DNA from: REEB95 sp050729835
GTDB taxonomy: Bacteria > Pseudomonadota > Alphaproteobacteria > ATCC43930 > CGMCC-115725
Direction of reading: 5' to 3'
Length of the DNA: 64,000 nucleotides
Assembly (NCBI GenBank): GCA_050729835.1
Contig: JBOHLS010000003.1
Span: forward strand, 62,001-126,000
Below the pieces are notes generated by a model. That model was not told where the DNA came from, did no database searches, and saw nothing but the letters and a program-made list of their open reading frames with translations. The translations under genes were made by a program, and so were the position numbers. Positions 1-8,298 of this stretch are shown here, in pieces; the first letter of the stretch is position 1; each line of letters opens with the position of its first letter.

Positions 1-598
1 CGAGCAGCTCGCGCCGCGTCATCGGATCGTCGCGGAACGCGCCCAGCATATGCGAGGTCACCATCGCGACGCCGGGCTTGTGAACGCCGCGCGTCGTCAT
101 GCATTGGTGCGCCGCCTCGACGACCACCGCGACACCTTTGGGCTTGAGCGCCTCGTTCAGCGCCATGGCGATCTGGGCGGTCATCTTCTCCTGGATCTGG
201 AGGCGCTTGGCGAAGACCTCGACCAGCCGCGCGAGCTTGGAGATGCCGATGACGCGCTTGTCCGGCAGATAGGCGATATGCGCCTTGCCGATGATCGGCG
301 CCAGATGGTGCTCGCAGTGGCTCTCGAAACGGATGTCCTTGAGCACGACGATCTCGTCGTAGCCGTTGGTCTCCTTGAAGGTACGCCCCAGGACCTCGGT
401 CGGATCGGTCGTATAGCCGGCGAAATATTCCTCGAAGGCGCGCACGACGCGGCCGGGCGTGTTCTTCAGCCCTTCGCGGCTCGGATCGTCGCCTGCCCAG
501 CGGATCAGGACCTGCACCGCAGCCTCGGCCTCTTCGCGCGAGGGACGGCTGCCCTTGATACCGTTGCGGGCCGGCTTGTCGGAATGATCCTTGGACAT
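1..598 (-). CDS. folE: GTP cyclohydrolase I (3' end cut by window edge)
   Basis: Converts GTP to dihydroneopterin triphosphate, the first step of folate/tetrahydropterin synthesis in the cytosol. Reading from the ATG at 598 gives 199 residues before the window ends. The zinc-site motif CEHHLAP lies at residues 95-101 (ligands C95 and H98) and the third ligand C166 lies in HQCMTTRG, so the catalytic core is intact. Only a short C-terminal tail is missing. The gene sits 10 nt downstream of apaG on the same strand and is probably cotranscribed with it. FolD and the 5-formyl-THF cyclo-ligase elsewhere in the window belong to the same cofactor area. Confidence 0.95.
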   Translation of the reverse strand, partial: MSKDHSDKPARNGIKGSRPSREEAEAAVQVLIRWAGDDPSREGLKNTPGRVVRAFEEYFAGYTTDPTEVLGRTFKETNGYDEIVVLKDIRFESHCEHHLAPIIGKAHIAYLPDKRVIGISKLARLVEVFAKRLQIQEKMTAQIAMALNEALKPKGVAVVVEAAHQCMTTRGVHKPGVAMVTSHMLGAFRDDPMTRRELL

Positions 599-608
599 GA
601 TGAAAACC

Positions 609-1001
609 TCAGTTGAGCCGGACGGATTGGTGCGGGCTGTCCAGCGAAAAAGCCGGGATGTCGATGTCGAAATGCTCGCCGCTGCCGGTTTCCATCTGGT
701 AGGTCCCAACCATGATGCCGGAGGGCGTGTTGAGCGGCGTGCCGCTGGTGTATTCGAAGCTCTGGCCGGGTGCAAGCACCGGCTGCTCGCCGACCACGCC
801 GGGGCCACGCACTTCCTGGATGCGGCCCATGCCGTCGGTGATACGCCAATGCCGACGCCGCAGCTGGACGGTTTCGCCGCCCTGATTCTCGATGCGCACG
901 CGATAGGCCCAGACAAAATGACCGTCGCCGGGCGACGATTGGCCCTCAAGATAATGGGGTTCGACCGTCACCCTGATCGAACGCGTCGTCGCCGAATACA
1001 T
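609..1001 (-). CDS. apaG: ApaG domain protein
   Basis: A 130-residue protein of the ApaG/DUF525 family, a small fibronectin-III-like beta-sandwich. It matches the family over its full length, with the central FVWAYRVRIEN and RHWRITD strands and the GIMVGTYQME region near the C-terminus. Its biochemical role is not settled; it is linked to Co/Mg resistance and diadenosine tetraphosphate phenotypes in enterobacteria. The ATG at 1001 (MYSATTRSI) is chosen because a longer reading adds a low-complexity arginine-rich leader. It is the first gene of a probable apaG-folE operon. Confidence 0.9.
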   Translation of the reverse strand: MYSATTRSIRVTVEPHYLEGQSSPGDGHFVWAYRVRIENQGGETVQLRRRHWRITDGMGRIQEVRGPGVVGEQPVLAPGQSFEYTSGTPLNTPSGIMVGTYQMETGSGEHFDIDIPAFSLDSPHQSVRLN

Positions 1002-1265
1002 CGCCGTCTCCAAAACCGTCCGGGCGTCCGCTCGTCGTCGTCGACGCCAGCACCCGGTTCCGTCCGGTATTTTGAGCCGCAAGGGCCGCGCGTCAAGCGC
1101 GGGGCGCGCCACAGCAGCCCGACCCGGCCCTTTCCGGGGATTAAAAATTGTTAAAGAGAATCAATAGTTTATTCACCGCCCGGGGATAGCCTTTGGGCGT
1201 TTCCCGCGTGCAGGCGGATGGCTGCCATGAAATCGGCTTATCCATAGCTCGTTGCCGGAATCCTC

Positions 1266-1544
1266 ATGTTCACGCTCCTCGGCCTGGCGAGCGGCGCCGC
1301 GGTCGCCATGTTCCTGTTCCTCGCCTCGCTGCCCATGGTGCAGTTGATTCCCGATCCGTCGGCCGTGCCGCAAATCGTCATCGTCGTGGCGGCCTTCGCC
1401 GGCGTCTTGACCGCCGCGGTCGTCGTCGCCCTCGGCTCGGCGAGCTGGAAAAAGCGGCTCGAGGCCGAGCTCTATCGCGCGCACGTTCAAGACTTCTACC
1501 CGCCGCCGGCGCCGCAGCGTCAGGCCAGCGGCGGCCGGCGCTAA
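1266..1544 (+). CDS. small two-helix membrane protein, unknown
   Basis: I do not recognise this 92-residue ORF. It contains two hydrophobic stretches (about residues 3-25 and 37-57) joined by a short proline-containing loop, then a basic/charged tail ending in PPPAPQRQ and GGRR. This pattern fits a small inner-membrane hairpin with a cytosolic tail. The ribosome-binding site is weak. It lies between apaG and the fluoride riboswitch, and an overlapping minus-strand reading is only low-complexity. It could be a real small protein or a chance hydrophobic reading. Confidence 0.45.
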   Translation: MFTLLGLASGAAVAMFLFLASLPMVQLIPDPSAVPQIVIVVAAFAGVLTAAVVVALGSASWKKRLEAELYRAHVQDFYPPPAPQRQASGGRR

Positions 1545-1591
1545 CCCGAGTTGAAGGCGCGCGCAATTTCCGGTATAGGAATGGCCGTTGA

Positions 1592-1641
1592 AGGGGATGG
1601 GGTTCCCCAAAACCGCTCACAAGAGCTGATGACCCCTGCCG
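1592..1641 (+). promoter_or_regulatory. fluoride (crcB-motif) riboswitch aptamer
   Basis: The sequence carries the conserved elements of the fluoride riboswitch: GGGGATGGGGTTCCCC, then an AACCGCT segment, then AGAGCTGATGACCCCTGC closing the pseudoknotted aptamer. It sits about 100 nt upstream of crcB, which encodes a fluoride channel, as in known examples. A rho-independent terminator lies about 30 nt downstream. The inferred mode is that fluoride binding prevents termination and turns on crcB and the DUF190 gene. Confidence 0.93.
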
Positions 1642-1668
1642 CGTGAAAGTGCGGTGAGGCGTATCGCG

Positions 1669-1692
1669 ACCCGCCGGAGTGCGGGTTTTTTT
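1669..1692 (+). terminator. intrinsic terminator, fluoride riboswitch expression platform
   Basis: A 6-bp inverted repeat ACCCGC/GCGGGT (1669-1674 and 1681-1686) with a 6-nt loop runs directly into a seven-T tract. It lies between the aptamer and crcB, so it is the likely regulated terminator of the switch. Confidence 0.85.
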
Positions 1693-1738
1693 GTGCCCGC
1701 GAGAATTCGTAGCCAACGGCGCAGGAGAACGCGCAGTG

Positions 1739-2122
1739 ATGATGTATCTGTGGATCGCGATCGGCAGCGCGCTCGGCGGCGTGAGCCGGTTCTGGCTTGC
1801 AGGAGCCGTCGACCGAATCGTCGGCGAAACCTTTCCGTGGGGCACCGTTCTGGTCAACATCACCGGCTCGTTCGTCATCGGCTGCATCGGCACGTTGAGC
1901 GGGCCCGAAGGGCGCTGGTTCTTGCCCAGTGACGCGCGCATCTTCCTGATGGTGGGTCTCTGCGGTGGATACACGACGTTCTCCTCGTTCAGCTACCAGA
2001 CGCTCAACCTGGCACGCGACGGCGAGTGGTTGTGGGCAGCCGCCAATGTCGCGATTTCGGTGGTCGCCTGTCTCGCCGCGGTGTGGCTCGGCCATGTCGC
2101 CGCCGCCGCTATCAATCGCTAA
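1739..2122 (+). CDS. crcB: fluoride ion channel CrcB/Fluc
   Basis: A 127-residue inner-membrane fluoride channel that works as a dual-topology dimer to expel F-. Family motifs are present: GGVSRFW near residue 13, WGTVLVNITGSF near residue 34 with the pore asparagine N40, and GLCGGYTTFSSFS near residue 73, which supplies the aromatic and Ser/Thr pore residues. Four hydrophobic segments fit the fold. The start is uncertain between GTG 1736 and ATG 1739 or 1742; an AGGAG at 1722-1726 serves all three. Expression is probably under the fluoride riboswitch upstream. DUF190 follows 15 nt downstream. Confidence 0.95.
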   Translation: MMYLWIAIGSALGGVSRFWLAGAVDRIVGETFPWGTVLVNITGSFVIGCIGTLSGPEGRWFLPSDARIFLMVGLCGGYTTFSSFSYQTLNLARDGEWLWAAANVAISVVACLAAVWLGHVAAAAINR

Positions 2123-2137
2123 CCAAGGGAGGATCGC

Positions 2138-2479
2138 ATGCAAATTCCGAAAGACGCGGCGCTGCTGCGCATCTTCATCGGTGAGAAGGACCGGCACGGT
2201 CATTTGCCGCTTTACGAGGCTCTGGTGCTCAAGGTGCGCGAAGCCGGACTCGCCGGCGCCACCGTGATCCGCGGACCGATCGGTTTCGGCCCATCGAGCA
2301 TCCTGCATACCGCCAAGATCCTACATCTCTCGGAGGATTTGCCGATCATCATCGAGATCGTCGACGCCGAGGCGCGGATCGAGGCCTTCCTGCCGACGCT
2401 CGACGGCATGATGACCAGCGGCCTGGTGACTATCGAGAAAGTGCGCGTGATCCATTACGGCAAGGGCGTCAAAGGCTGA
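2138..2479 (+). CDS. DUF190 protein, PII-like, fluoride-operon partner
   Basis: A 113-residue protein of the DUF190 family, whose members have a ferredoxin-like/PII-like fold and are often encoded next to crcB. Recognisable elements are the N-terminal LLRIFIGEKD strand, GLAGATVIRGPIGFG in the middle, and the VRVIHYGKG end. It begins 15 nt after the crcB stop behind a good Shine-Dalgarno (GGGAGG), so it belongs to the riboswitch-controlled transcript. A regulatory or accessory role in fluoride export is plausible but not shown. Confidence 0.88.
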   Translation: MQIPKDAALLRIFIGEKDRHGHLPLYEALVLKVREAGLAGATVIRGPIGFGPSSILHTAKILHLSEDLPIIIEIVDAEARIEAFLPTLDGMMTSGLVTIEKVRVIHYGKGVKG

Positions 2480-2598
2480 CGCGACCGTATCCCCGGCGCA
2501 CCGGACCTGCGCCGTGCGCGGCCGGCTTCTCATAACTGCAATCAAAGCGTGATAATGCCACCCTGCGGCCGCCTGGCAGGCGCGATGGCCGTGGCACG

Positions 2599-4170
2599 AT
2601 GGGTGCAGCGATGACTATCTTGAGGCAAGACCGGCGGAATTTTCTCAAGTCGGTCGCGGCCACCGGCGGCGCCGCGTTGCTCGACGCGCGTTTCGCGCCG
2701 CAGGTGCGGGCGGCCGAGCCCGCCGCGCCGGACCCCCGGCGGCTGCGCGAGAAGATCGACCACATCATCGTGATCTATCAGGAGAACCGCAGCTTCGATC
2801 ATTATTTCGGCGCCTATCGTTCGCCCCACGGTGGCACCGTCGCCGGCCTACTCGACCGCGACGGGCGCGTCGATCCGCGCTTCACCGGGCAGCAGAAGAA
2901 TCCCGCCGGCGTGCCCTACGCCTATCTGCCGGTGCCGTATCAGATTCCGGGCTTCGCCCATGCCGTGCTCGAGAACCGGCCGTTCCCGCTGGCGCCCTAC
3001 ATCCCGGCCGGCGACAACGTGCCCTGGGATCCGATGCACCATTTCTATCGCATGTTCGCGCAGATCGATCATGGCAAGATGGACTACTTCGTGGCGCTGG
3101 CCCTGAAAGGCAGGCACGAGTTCTTCGACAAGGGCCCCGGCACCGATCCCGTGAAGATGATGCTCGCCGAATCCACGCCTTCGGGCGCGGTGCTCGGCTA
3201 CTACACGCGTGCCGATCTGCCGGATTACTATCGTCTCGCCGATGAATATGTCCTGTTCGACCACTTCTTCCAGGCGATGTCGGGCGGGTCGACCAGCAAT
3301 GCGCTCTATCTGGTCGCAGCGCGTTCGGCCGCGTGGTCGAAAGCCCCGGCGGCCAAAATGGGAAGCCTCGAACCGCCGGTCTTCGACCAGCCCTACGACA
3401 AGAACGGAATCCTGATCAATGACGCGGCGCCGGTGAACGGCCCGACCGAAACCTTCATGGGGTCGATCAATCTGTCCCCGCCGCCCGACGAGCAGACCTA
3501 TCCCAACATCGGCGACCGGCTCGATGCCGCGTCGCTCTCCTGGGTCTGGTACAACGAGGGCTGGAACGCGGTGAAGCCGTGGGCAATGAAGACGGCGTTC
3601 GACCCCGGCGACGGCTCCGTCGTCGTCGACACCGCCGATCTCTATCTGCCTCACCACAACCCGTTCCAATACTTCCCGACCTGGTTCCGCAACGTGCGGA
3701 ACGGCCATTTTCGGGACAGCACCGATTTCTTCGAGGACGTCAAAAGCGGCCGCCTGCCGCGGGTTTCCTTCCTGAAGGCGACTGGCGGGCGCGATGAGCA
3801 TCCGGCAAACTCGGCGCCGCGCTGGGGCGAGCAATGGGTGATGGGCTTCCTGAAAGCGCTCGGCGCCAGCCGCCTGTGGGAGAAGACCGCCGTCGTCATC
3901 ACCTACGACGAAGGCGGCGGCTTCTGGGACCATGTGGCGCCGCCGACGCCGGATGCTTACGGCTGCGGCACGCGGATACCGGCGCTGCTGGTCGGTCCGT
4001 GGACACGGCGCGGTTACATCGATCACCGCATCGCCGACACCACCTCGATCCTGGCGCTGATCGAGGCGCGGTTCGGACTCAAGCCGCTCCAAGATCGCGA
4101 CGCCAAGGCCTATAACCTGCTCGATGGCTTCGATTTCGCTCAAAAGTCGCGGGCGCCGACGTTCGGCTGA
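2599..4170 (+). CDS. Tat-exported phosphoesterase (phospholipase C / acid phosphatase family)
   Basis: A 523-residue member of the PF04185 phosphoesterase family, which hydrolyses phosphodiesters or phosphomonoesters such as phospholipids. A twin-arginine signal (DRRNFLKSVAATGGAAL, residues 11-27) predicts export of the folded enzyme to the periplasm or outside. The family signature ENRSFDHYFG is at residues 62-71, and TYDEGGGFWDHVAPP near residue 435 is the second conserved metal-site region. Start may be ATG 2599 or ATG 2611. Substrate cannot be told from sequence. It lies 119 nt after the fluoride genes and is probably a separate unit. Confidence 0.88.
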   Translation: MGAAMTILRQDRRNFLKSVAATGGAALLDARFAPQVRAAEPAAPDPRRLREKIDHIIVIYQENRSFDHYFGAYRSPHGGTVAGLLDRDGRVDPRFTGQQKNPAGVPYAYLPVPYQIPGFAHAVLENRPFPLAPYIPAGDNVPWDPMHHFYRMFAQIDHGKMDYFVALALKGRHEFFDKGPGTDPVKMMLAESTPSGAVLGYYTRADLPDYYRLADEYVLFDHFFQAMSGGSTSNALYLVAARSAAWSKAPAAKMGSLEPPVFDQPYDKNGILINDAAPVNGPTETFMGSINLSPPPDEQTYPNIGDRLDAASLSWVWYNEGWNAVKPWAMKTAFDPGDGSVVVDTADLYLPHHNPFQYFPTWFRNVRNGHFRDSTDFFEDVKSGRLPRVSFLKATGGRDEHPANSAPRWGEQWVMGFLKALGASRLWEKTAVVITYDEGGGFWDHVAPPTPDAYGCGTRIPALLVGPWTRRGYIDHRIADTTSILALIEARFGLKPLQDRDAKAYNLLDGFDFAQKSRAPTFG

Positions 4171-4184
4171 GGTGAGCGCGGCGT

Positions 4185-4940
4185 TTACTGCGGGTGTTCC
4201 ACCGCCCTGACCGCAGCCGCACTGGCCGGCGCGGCGGGCGCCTGGACCGGAAAGTGCACGCGCAGATCGGCGATCCCTTCGAGCGCGGCGCGGCTGGCGC
4301 CGGTGGTGAGGCCGAGGACGTGGCCGCACCGCGTACGGCCGGCGGTGATGAAGTGGAAGTGCCAGCCGGCGACGTTGACCGAGCTCGCCGTGGCCGGAAA
4401 GCGGAAACCGACCAGCGTGCCGTCGACCGCGCCCAAATCGTGGACCACCTGCTGCGTCTTGATCACTTCGGCTAGCGGCCGGTAGGGCGGGTGCTGCTTC
4501 GGCTCGCTGCGGACCTGCATCGCCTGGAAGCGGCCGACGATCCGCACCGCGACGATGCGCGACGCGCTGACGGGCAGCGCATCGAGCGCCGCCTCAAGCT
4601 GGTCGAGCGATTGGCCGGGTGCGACCGCCGCCGTGGCTTGCGGATGGAAGGCGGTGACGACGGCAAAGGGCGTGCGCGTCGCCGCCTTCACCGAATGGGC
4701 GACGGCATCGACCGAGCAGCGATAGGCCCGGCCGTCGAGCACCACCATTTCGCCATCGACGCCGTTATACGTGCCGAGGCCGAAACCGCCGTGGCGCAGC
4801 AGCGCGCCGACGGTGACGTCGCCGTCGTAACCGCCGGCGAGCAGGCTCGAGATGGTCGAGACCTGATAGACTTCGCCGGCCTGCGCCGGCGCCGCGGCAA
4901 CGGCGAACACGAACGCGAAAACCAGCGCGCGACGGCCCAT
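4185..4940 (-). CDS. budA: alpha-acetolactate decarboxylase, secreted
   Basis: Converts acetolactate to acetoin, the second step of butanediol/acetoin formation. Key family features are seen: GTYNGVDGEMVVLDG (residues 57-70) with catalytic-site E65, PFAVVTAFHP (91-100), and the zinc site H194, H196 and H207 in GWHFHF and CGHVLG. A signal peptide (MGRRALVFAFVFAVAAAPAQA) suggests a periplasmic or extracytoplasmic location, as in some Gram-positive and proteobacterial homologues. No acetolactate synthase or acetoin reductase is adjacent. The gene starts 43 nt downstream of a tRNA-Ala on the same strand. Confidence 0.88.
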   Translation of the reverse strand: MGRRALVFAFVFAVAAAPAQAGEVYQVSTISSLLAGGYDGDVTVGALLRHGGFGLGTYNGVDGEMVVLDGRAYRCSVDAVAHSVKAATRTPFAVVTAFHPQATAAVAPGQSLDQLEAALDALPVSASRIVAVRIVGRFQAMQVRSEPKQHPPYRPLAEVIKTQQVVHDLGAVDGTLVGFRFPATASSVNVAGWHFHFITAGRTRCGHVLGLTTGASRAALEGIADLRVHFPVQAPAAPASAAAVRAVEHPQ

Positions 4941-4983
4941 ATTCGATCGTTTCCCTTTGGATTTGCGGCCCTGCCGGAGTGGA

Positions 4984-5059
4984 TGGTGGAGCAGAGGGGG
5001 ATCGAACCCCTGACCTCGACATTGCGAACGTCGCGCTCTCCCAACTGAGCTACTGCCCC
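4984..5059 (-). tRNA. tRNA-Ala (anticodon CGC)
   Basis: A 76-nt cloverleaf on the minus strand with encoded CCA. The acceptor stem GGGGCAG/CTGCTCC contains the G3-U70 wobble pair that marks alanine tRNAs. The anticodon loop TTCGCAA gives anticodon CGC, reading the alanine codon GCG. The T arm AGGGG-TTCGATC-CCCCT is canonical. The lowest anticodon-stem pair is G-U. Confidence 0.96.
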
Positions 5060-5193
5060 GCCCGCGTGGCGCGGAATATGGGTCGCGGTCGCGCGGGCTG
5101 TCAAGGCGGCCCCGCGACATCGGCCCTCCTTGCGCCGGCCGGGGCCGATGGTTAGGGTTCGCGAACGCCGCAGCGTGGGGGAGGAACCGGGCG

Positions 5194-5502
5194 ATGGACA
5201 ATTTCCTGGTGCCGGTGGTCGAAGTGATCATCGCCCTGATCAACATTTATTGGTGGATCGTCATCATCGCGGCGGTTTTCTCCTGGCTCATGGCTTTCGG
5301 CGTCATCGACACGCGCAACCATGTCGTGCGCATGGCATCGGGCTTTCTCTATCGCGCCACCGAGCCGGCCTTGCGCCCGATCCAGCGCATCCTGCCCAGC
5401 TTCGGCGGCATCGATATCTCGCCGGTCATCCTGCTCCTGATTCTGTGGTTCATCGAAATGGAGCTGCGCCAGCTCGAGGTCTACGCGTTGATGCACGGAT
5501 GA
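5194..5502 (+). CDS. yggT: YggT family membrane protein
   Basis: A 102-residue integral membrane protein with hydrophobic helices at about residues 6-35 and 76-98 and the conserved central segment ATEPALRPIQRILPSFGGIDISPV typical of YggT (the segment is split here by the family pattern EPxLxPxRxxxP and GxDxSP). YggT proteins are linked to osmotic tolerance and membrane protein or division functions, but their mechanism is unknown. It precedes folD by about 120 nt, a common alphaproteobacterial neighbourhood. Confidence 0.9.
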   Translation: MDNFLVPVVEVIIALINIYWWIVIIAAVFSWLMAFGVIDTRNHVVRMASGFLYRATEPALRPIQRILPSFGGIDISPVILLLILWFIEMELRQLEVYALMHG

Positions 5503-5624
5503 CCGGATCGATGCCGTTACCCGTTCCGTCTTGGGCGCGGCGGGCGTCGCCGGGTGCCACGCGTTCGTCCCTATCGTGCTGATTCCGCCACCTGCGGCGC
5601 GCGGCTTGAACAAGGATCGAGGTG

Positions 5625-6515
5625 ATGTCCGAAGCTCGATTGATCGACGGCAAGGCGGTCGCCGCGCGGCTACGCGCCACGGTGGCGACCGCGGCCGCCG
5701 CGCTCAAGGCGGCGCATGGCGTCGTGCCCGGCTTGGCGGCGGTGCTAGTTGGTGACGACCCCGCGAGCCAGATCTATGTCAAAAGCAAGACCAAGGCGAC
5801 CGACGATGCCGGCCTCAAGGGCTTCACCCACCGCCTGCCGGTTGCGACCACCGAGACCGAGCTGCTGCGCCTGGTGGCCCAACTCAACGCCGATGACGCG
5901 GTCGACGGCATCCTGGTTCAGCTTCCCTTGCCCAAGCAGATCGATGCCCAGCGGATCGTCGAGGCGATCGCCCCGGCAAAGGATGTCGACGGCTTCCACG
6001 CCGAGAACGTCGGCCGGCTGTGGAGCGGCGGCCGGGCGCTGGTGCCTTGCACGCCCTATGGCTGCCTGCTGCTGGCACGCGAGAGCCTGGGCAAGAGCCT
6101 AGCCGGCGCCGAAGCGGTGATCCTGGGGCGCTCCAACATTGTTGGCAAGCCGATGGCGGCGCTGCTGCTCGGCGAGCATTGCACGGTGACGGTGGCGCAC
6201 TCGCGGACGCGCGACCTGCCGGCGGTGGCGCGCCGCGCCGACCTGCTGGTGGCTGCGGTCGGCCGGACCGAGATGGTGCGCGGCGATTGGATCAAGCCGG
6301 GCGCGACGGTGATCGACGTCGGCATCAATCGCATCGCCACGCCCGACGGTAAGGGCCGCCTGGTCGGCGACGTCGCCTTTGCCGAGGCCCGACGCGTCGC
6401 CGGCGCGATCACGCCGGTGCCGGGCGGCGTCGGACCGATGACAATCGCCTGCCTGCTGCGCAATACGCTGGTCGCCGCCTGCCGCCGGCGCAGCCTGCCC
6501 GAGCCCGCGGTTTAA
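5625..6515 (+). CDS. folD: bifunctional methylene-THF dehydrogenase / methenyl-THF cyclohydrolase
   Basis: Interconverts 5,10-methylene-THF and 10-formyl-THF with NADP in one-carbon metabolism. At 296 residues it has the normal length. Signatures are YVKSKTKA (with the catalytic lysine), DGILVQLPLPKQI, DVDGFHAENVG, the nucleotide-binding GRSNIVGKPMA, and TPVPGGVGPMTIA at the C-terminal end. ATG 5625 is preferred over the adjoining GTG 5622; an AAGGA at 5612-5616 is well spaced for it. Confidence 0.96.
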   Translation: MSEARLIDGKAVAARLRATVATAAAALKAAHGVVPGLAAVLVGDDPASQIYVKSKTKATDDAGLKGFTHRLPVATTETELLRLVAQLNADDAVDGILVQLPLPKQIDAQRIVEAIAPAKDVDGFHAENVGRLWSGGRALVPCTPYGCLLLARESLGKSLAGAEAVILGRSNIVGKPMAALLLGEHCTVTVAHSRTRDLPAVARRADLLVAAVGRTEMVRGDWIKPGATVIDVGINRIATPDGKGRLVGDVAFAEARRVAGAITPVPGGVGPMTIACLLRNTLVAACRRRSLPEPAV

Positions 6516-6533
6516 GCAAGCGCACAAAGCAAA

Positions 6534-6561
6534 GCCCCCTCGGGATCGTTCCCGAGGGGGC
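6534..6561 (-). terminator. strong hairpin, probable terminator of the lipoprotein gene
   Basis: A perfect 12-bp inverted repeat (GCCCCCTCGGGA with TCCCGAGGGGGC) and a 4-nt loop. On the minus strand it is followed by CTTTGCTTTG, a T-rich but interrupted tract, 33 nt after the stop of the lipoprotein gene. On the plus strand it lies 18 nt after folD but has no T tract, so it may also slow readthrough from folD. Confidence 0.7.
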
Positions 6562-6593
6562 CAAGTCTCAGCGAAAGATCGTCGTCGGGCCGG

Positions 6594-6836
6594 TTACTGT
6601 TCCCAGGCCGGCTTGCCGAGATAGACGTTCGACGGGCTGGTCGCCATACCGGTCAACGCACCGGCGCCGGCACCGATCGCCGCGCCCGCCAGAGGCGCAC
6701 CGACCAACGCGCCGACCACAGCGCCACCCGCCGCGCCGATCCCGGCGCCCGACAGGCCTCGATCACCAGGCGACGTGCCGCAGGCCGAAAGCAACAGCGC
6801 GACAGCCACCATCACAACGCCAATGCGCGAACCCAT
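6594..6836 (-). CDS. small glycine-zipper lipoprotein
   Basis: An 80-residue protein with a lipoprotein signal peptide ending in LLSACGTS (lipobox cysteine near residue 19). It is followed by a glycine/alanine-rich zipper (GLSGAGIGAAGGAVVGALVG then further GA repeats) that can form a tight membrane hairpin, as in the SlyB/Rick_17kDa group. The ATG at 6836 is preceded by an AAGGGG ribosome site. Outer-membrane anchorage is likely; the specific role is unknown. It is a single gene bounded by a hairpin terminator. Confidence 0.8.
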   Translation of the reverse strand: MGSRIGVVMVAVALLLSACGTSPGDRGLSGAGIGAAGGAVVGALVGAPLAGAAIGAGAGALTGMATSPSNVYLGKPAWEQ

Positions 6837-7016
6837 GGTTCCAACCCCTTTTTTCTGTGGGTGATGGGCACCAACATGGTCGCCGATCATGGCAAAAACA
6901 AGAATTTCACGGGGTCAATTTGGGACCGCGAGTCGCTTTATTACTCTTTTAGATCAAATACATAACCATAAGCGCCTCAATCCGCTTGAGAAGTTCCGCC
7001 GCGCCGGCGCTTGTGA

Positions 7017-8246
7017 CTATTTTCGGCGCAGCCGTGCCGCGAGCCGCAACCGCAGAGCATTGAGCTTGATGAAGCCCTCGGCGTCGCGCTGGTCGTAGAC
7101 CTGATCGGCCTCGAACGTCACGTGCGCCAAGCTGTAGAGGCTGTGGGGCGACTTGCGGCCGACGACGCGCACTGCGCCCTTGTAAAGCTTGAGCCGCACC
7201 GTGCCGGCGACGCTCTCCTGGCTTTTGTCGATGAGGGCCTGGAGCATGGTACGCTCGGGCGAGAACCAGAAGCCGTTGTAGATCAGCTCGGCATAGCGCG
7301 GCATGAGCTCGTCCTTGAGATGCGCCGCGCCGCGATCGAGCGTGATGCTCTCGATGCCGCGATGCGCGGCGTGCAGGATGGTGCCGCCGGGGGTCTCGTA
7401 GACGCCGCGCGACTTCATGCCGACGAAGCGGTTCTCGACCAGATCAAGCCGGCCGATGCCGTGCTTGCCGCCGAGATCGTTGAGCCGTGTCAGCAGCGCC
7501 GCCGGCGACAGTTTTTTGCCATCGACAGCCACCGGATCGCCCTTGGCGAACTCGATCTCGACATGCTCGACCTTGTCCGGCGCCTTCTCGGGCGTCACCG
7601 TCCGGCTGTAAACGAATTCCTCGGGCTCGTGCCAGGGATCCTCGAGCGCTTTGCCCTCGGCCGAGATGTGCAAAAGGTTGGCATCGGTCGAGAACGGCGC
7701 CTCGCCGTGCTTGTCCTTGGCGATCGGAATCTGGTGCCGCTCGGCATATTCGATCAGCTTGGTGCGCGAATTGAGCTCCCATTCGCGCCACGGCGCGATC
7801 ACCTTGATGTCGGGCTTGAGCGCGTAATAAGTTAGCTCGAAACGCACCTGATCGTTGCCCTTGCCCGTGGCGCCGTGCGCCACCGCGTCGGCGCCGGTAG
7901 CTTCGGCGATCTCGATCTGGCGCTTGGCGATCAGCGGTCGCGCGATTGACGTGCCGAGCAGGTACTGGCCCTCGTAGAGCGCATTGGCCCGAAACATCGG
8001 AAAGACGAAGTCGCGGACGAATTCCTCGCGCAGATCCTCGACGAAGATATGCTTCACGCCCAGAAGCTCGGCTTTCTTGCGCGCCGGCGCGAGCTCCTCG
8101 CCCTGGCCGATATCGGCGGTGAAGGTCACCACCTCGCAGCCATAAGTCTCCTGGAGCCAGCGCAAGATGACGGAGGTGTCGAGCCCGCCCGAATAGGCGA
8201 GGACGACTTTCTTGACGGTTTCGCGGGATTTTTTGGCAGCGGTCAT
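7017..8246 (-). CDS. argG: argininosuccinate synthase
   Basis: Joins citrulline and aspartate with ATP to give argininosuccinate, the penultimate step of arginine synthesis. The 409-residue protein has the N-type ATP pyrophosphatase loop AYSGGLDTSV near residue 17. It also has the GATGKGNDQVRFE segment and KSRGVYETPGG region typical of the enzyme. It is 52 nt downstream of mnmA on the same strand. The intergenic stretch on its 3' side (6837-7016) is relatively AT-rich and shows no gene. Confidence 0.96.
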   Translation of the reverse strand: MTAAKKSRETVKKVVLAYSGGLDTSVILRWLQETYGCEVVTFTADIGQGEELAPARKKAELLGVKHIFVEDLREEFVRDFVFPMFRANALYEGQYLLGTSIARPLIAKRQIEIAEATGADAVAHGATGKGNDQVRFELTYYALKPDIKVIAPWREWELNSRTKLIEYAERHQIPIAKDKHGEAPFSTDANLLHISAEGKALEDPWHEPEEFVYSRTVTPEKAPDKVEHVEIEFAKGDPVAVDGKKLSPAALLTRLNDLGGKHGIGRLDLVENRFVGMKSRGVYETPGGTILHAAHRGIESITLDRGAAHLKDELMPRYAELIYNGFWFSPERTMLQALIDKSQESVAGTVRLKLYKGAVRVVGRKSPHSLYSLAHVTFEADQVYDQRDAEGFIKLNALRLRLAARLRRK

Positions 8247-8298
8247 GGCGGCGCAGTATCGGGGAGCGCCGCGCGCGCGGCAAGCCTAGCGGTGCGGT

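Noticed and set aside
2848..4329. Long minus-strand reading frame opposite the phosphoesterase gene
   Set aside because: Arginine-rich, low-complexity translation with no motif; a mirror of the real plus-strand gene in a GC-rich genome.
5503..5624. Possible remnant of a DUF167 gene between yggT and folD
   Set aside because: The 120-nt gap gives no readable family motif in any frame.
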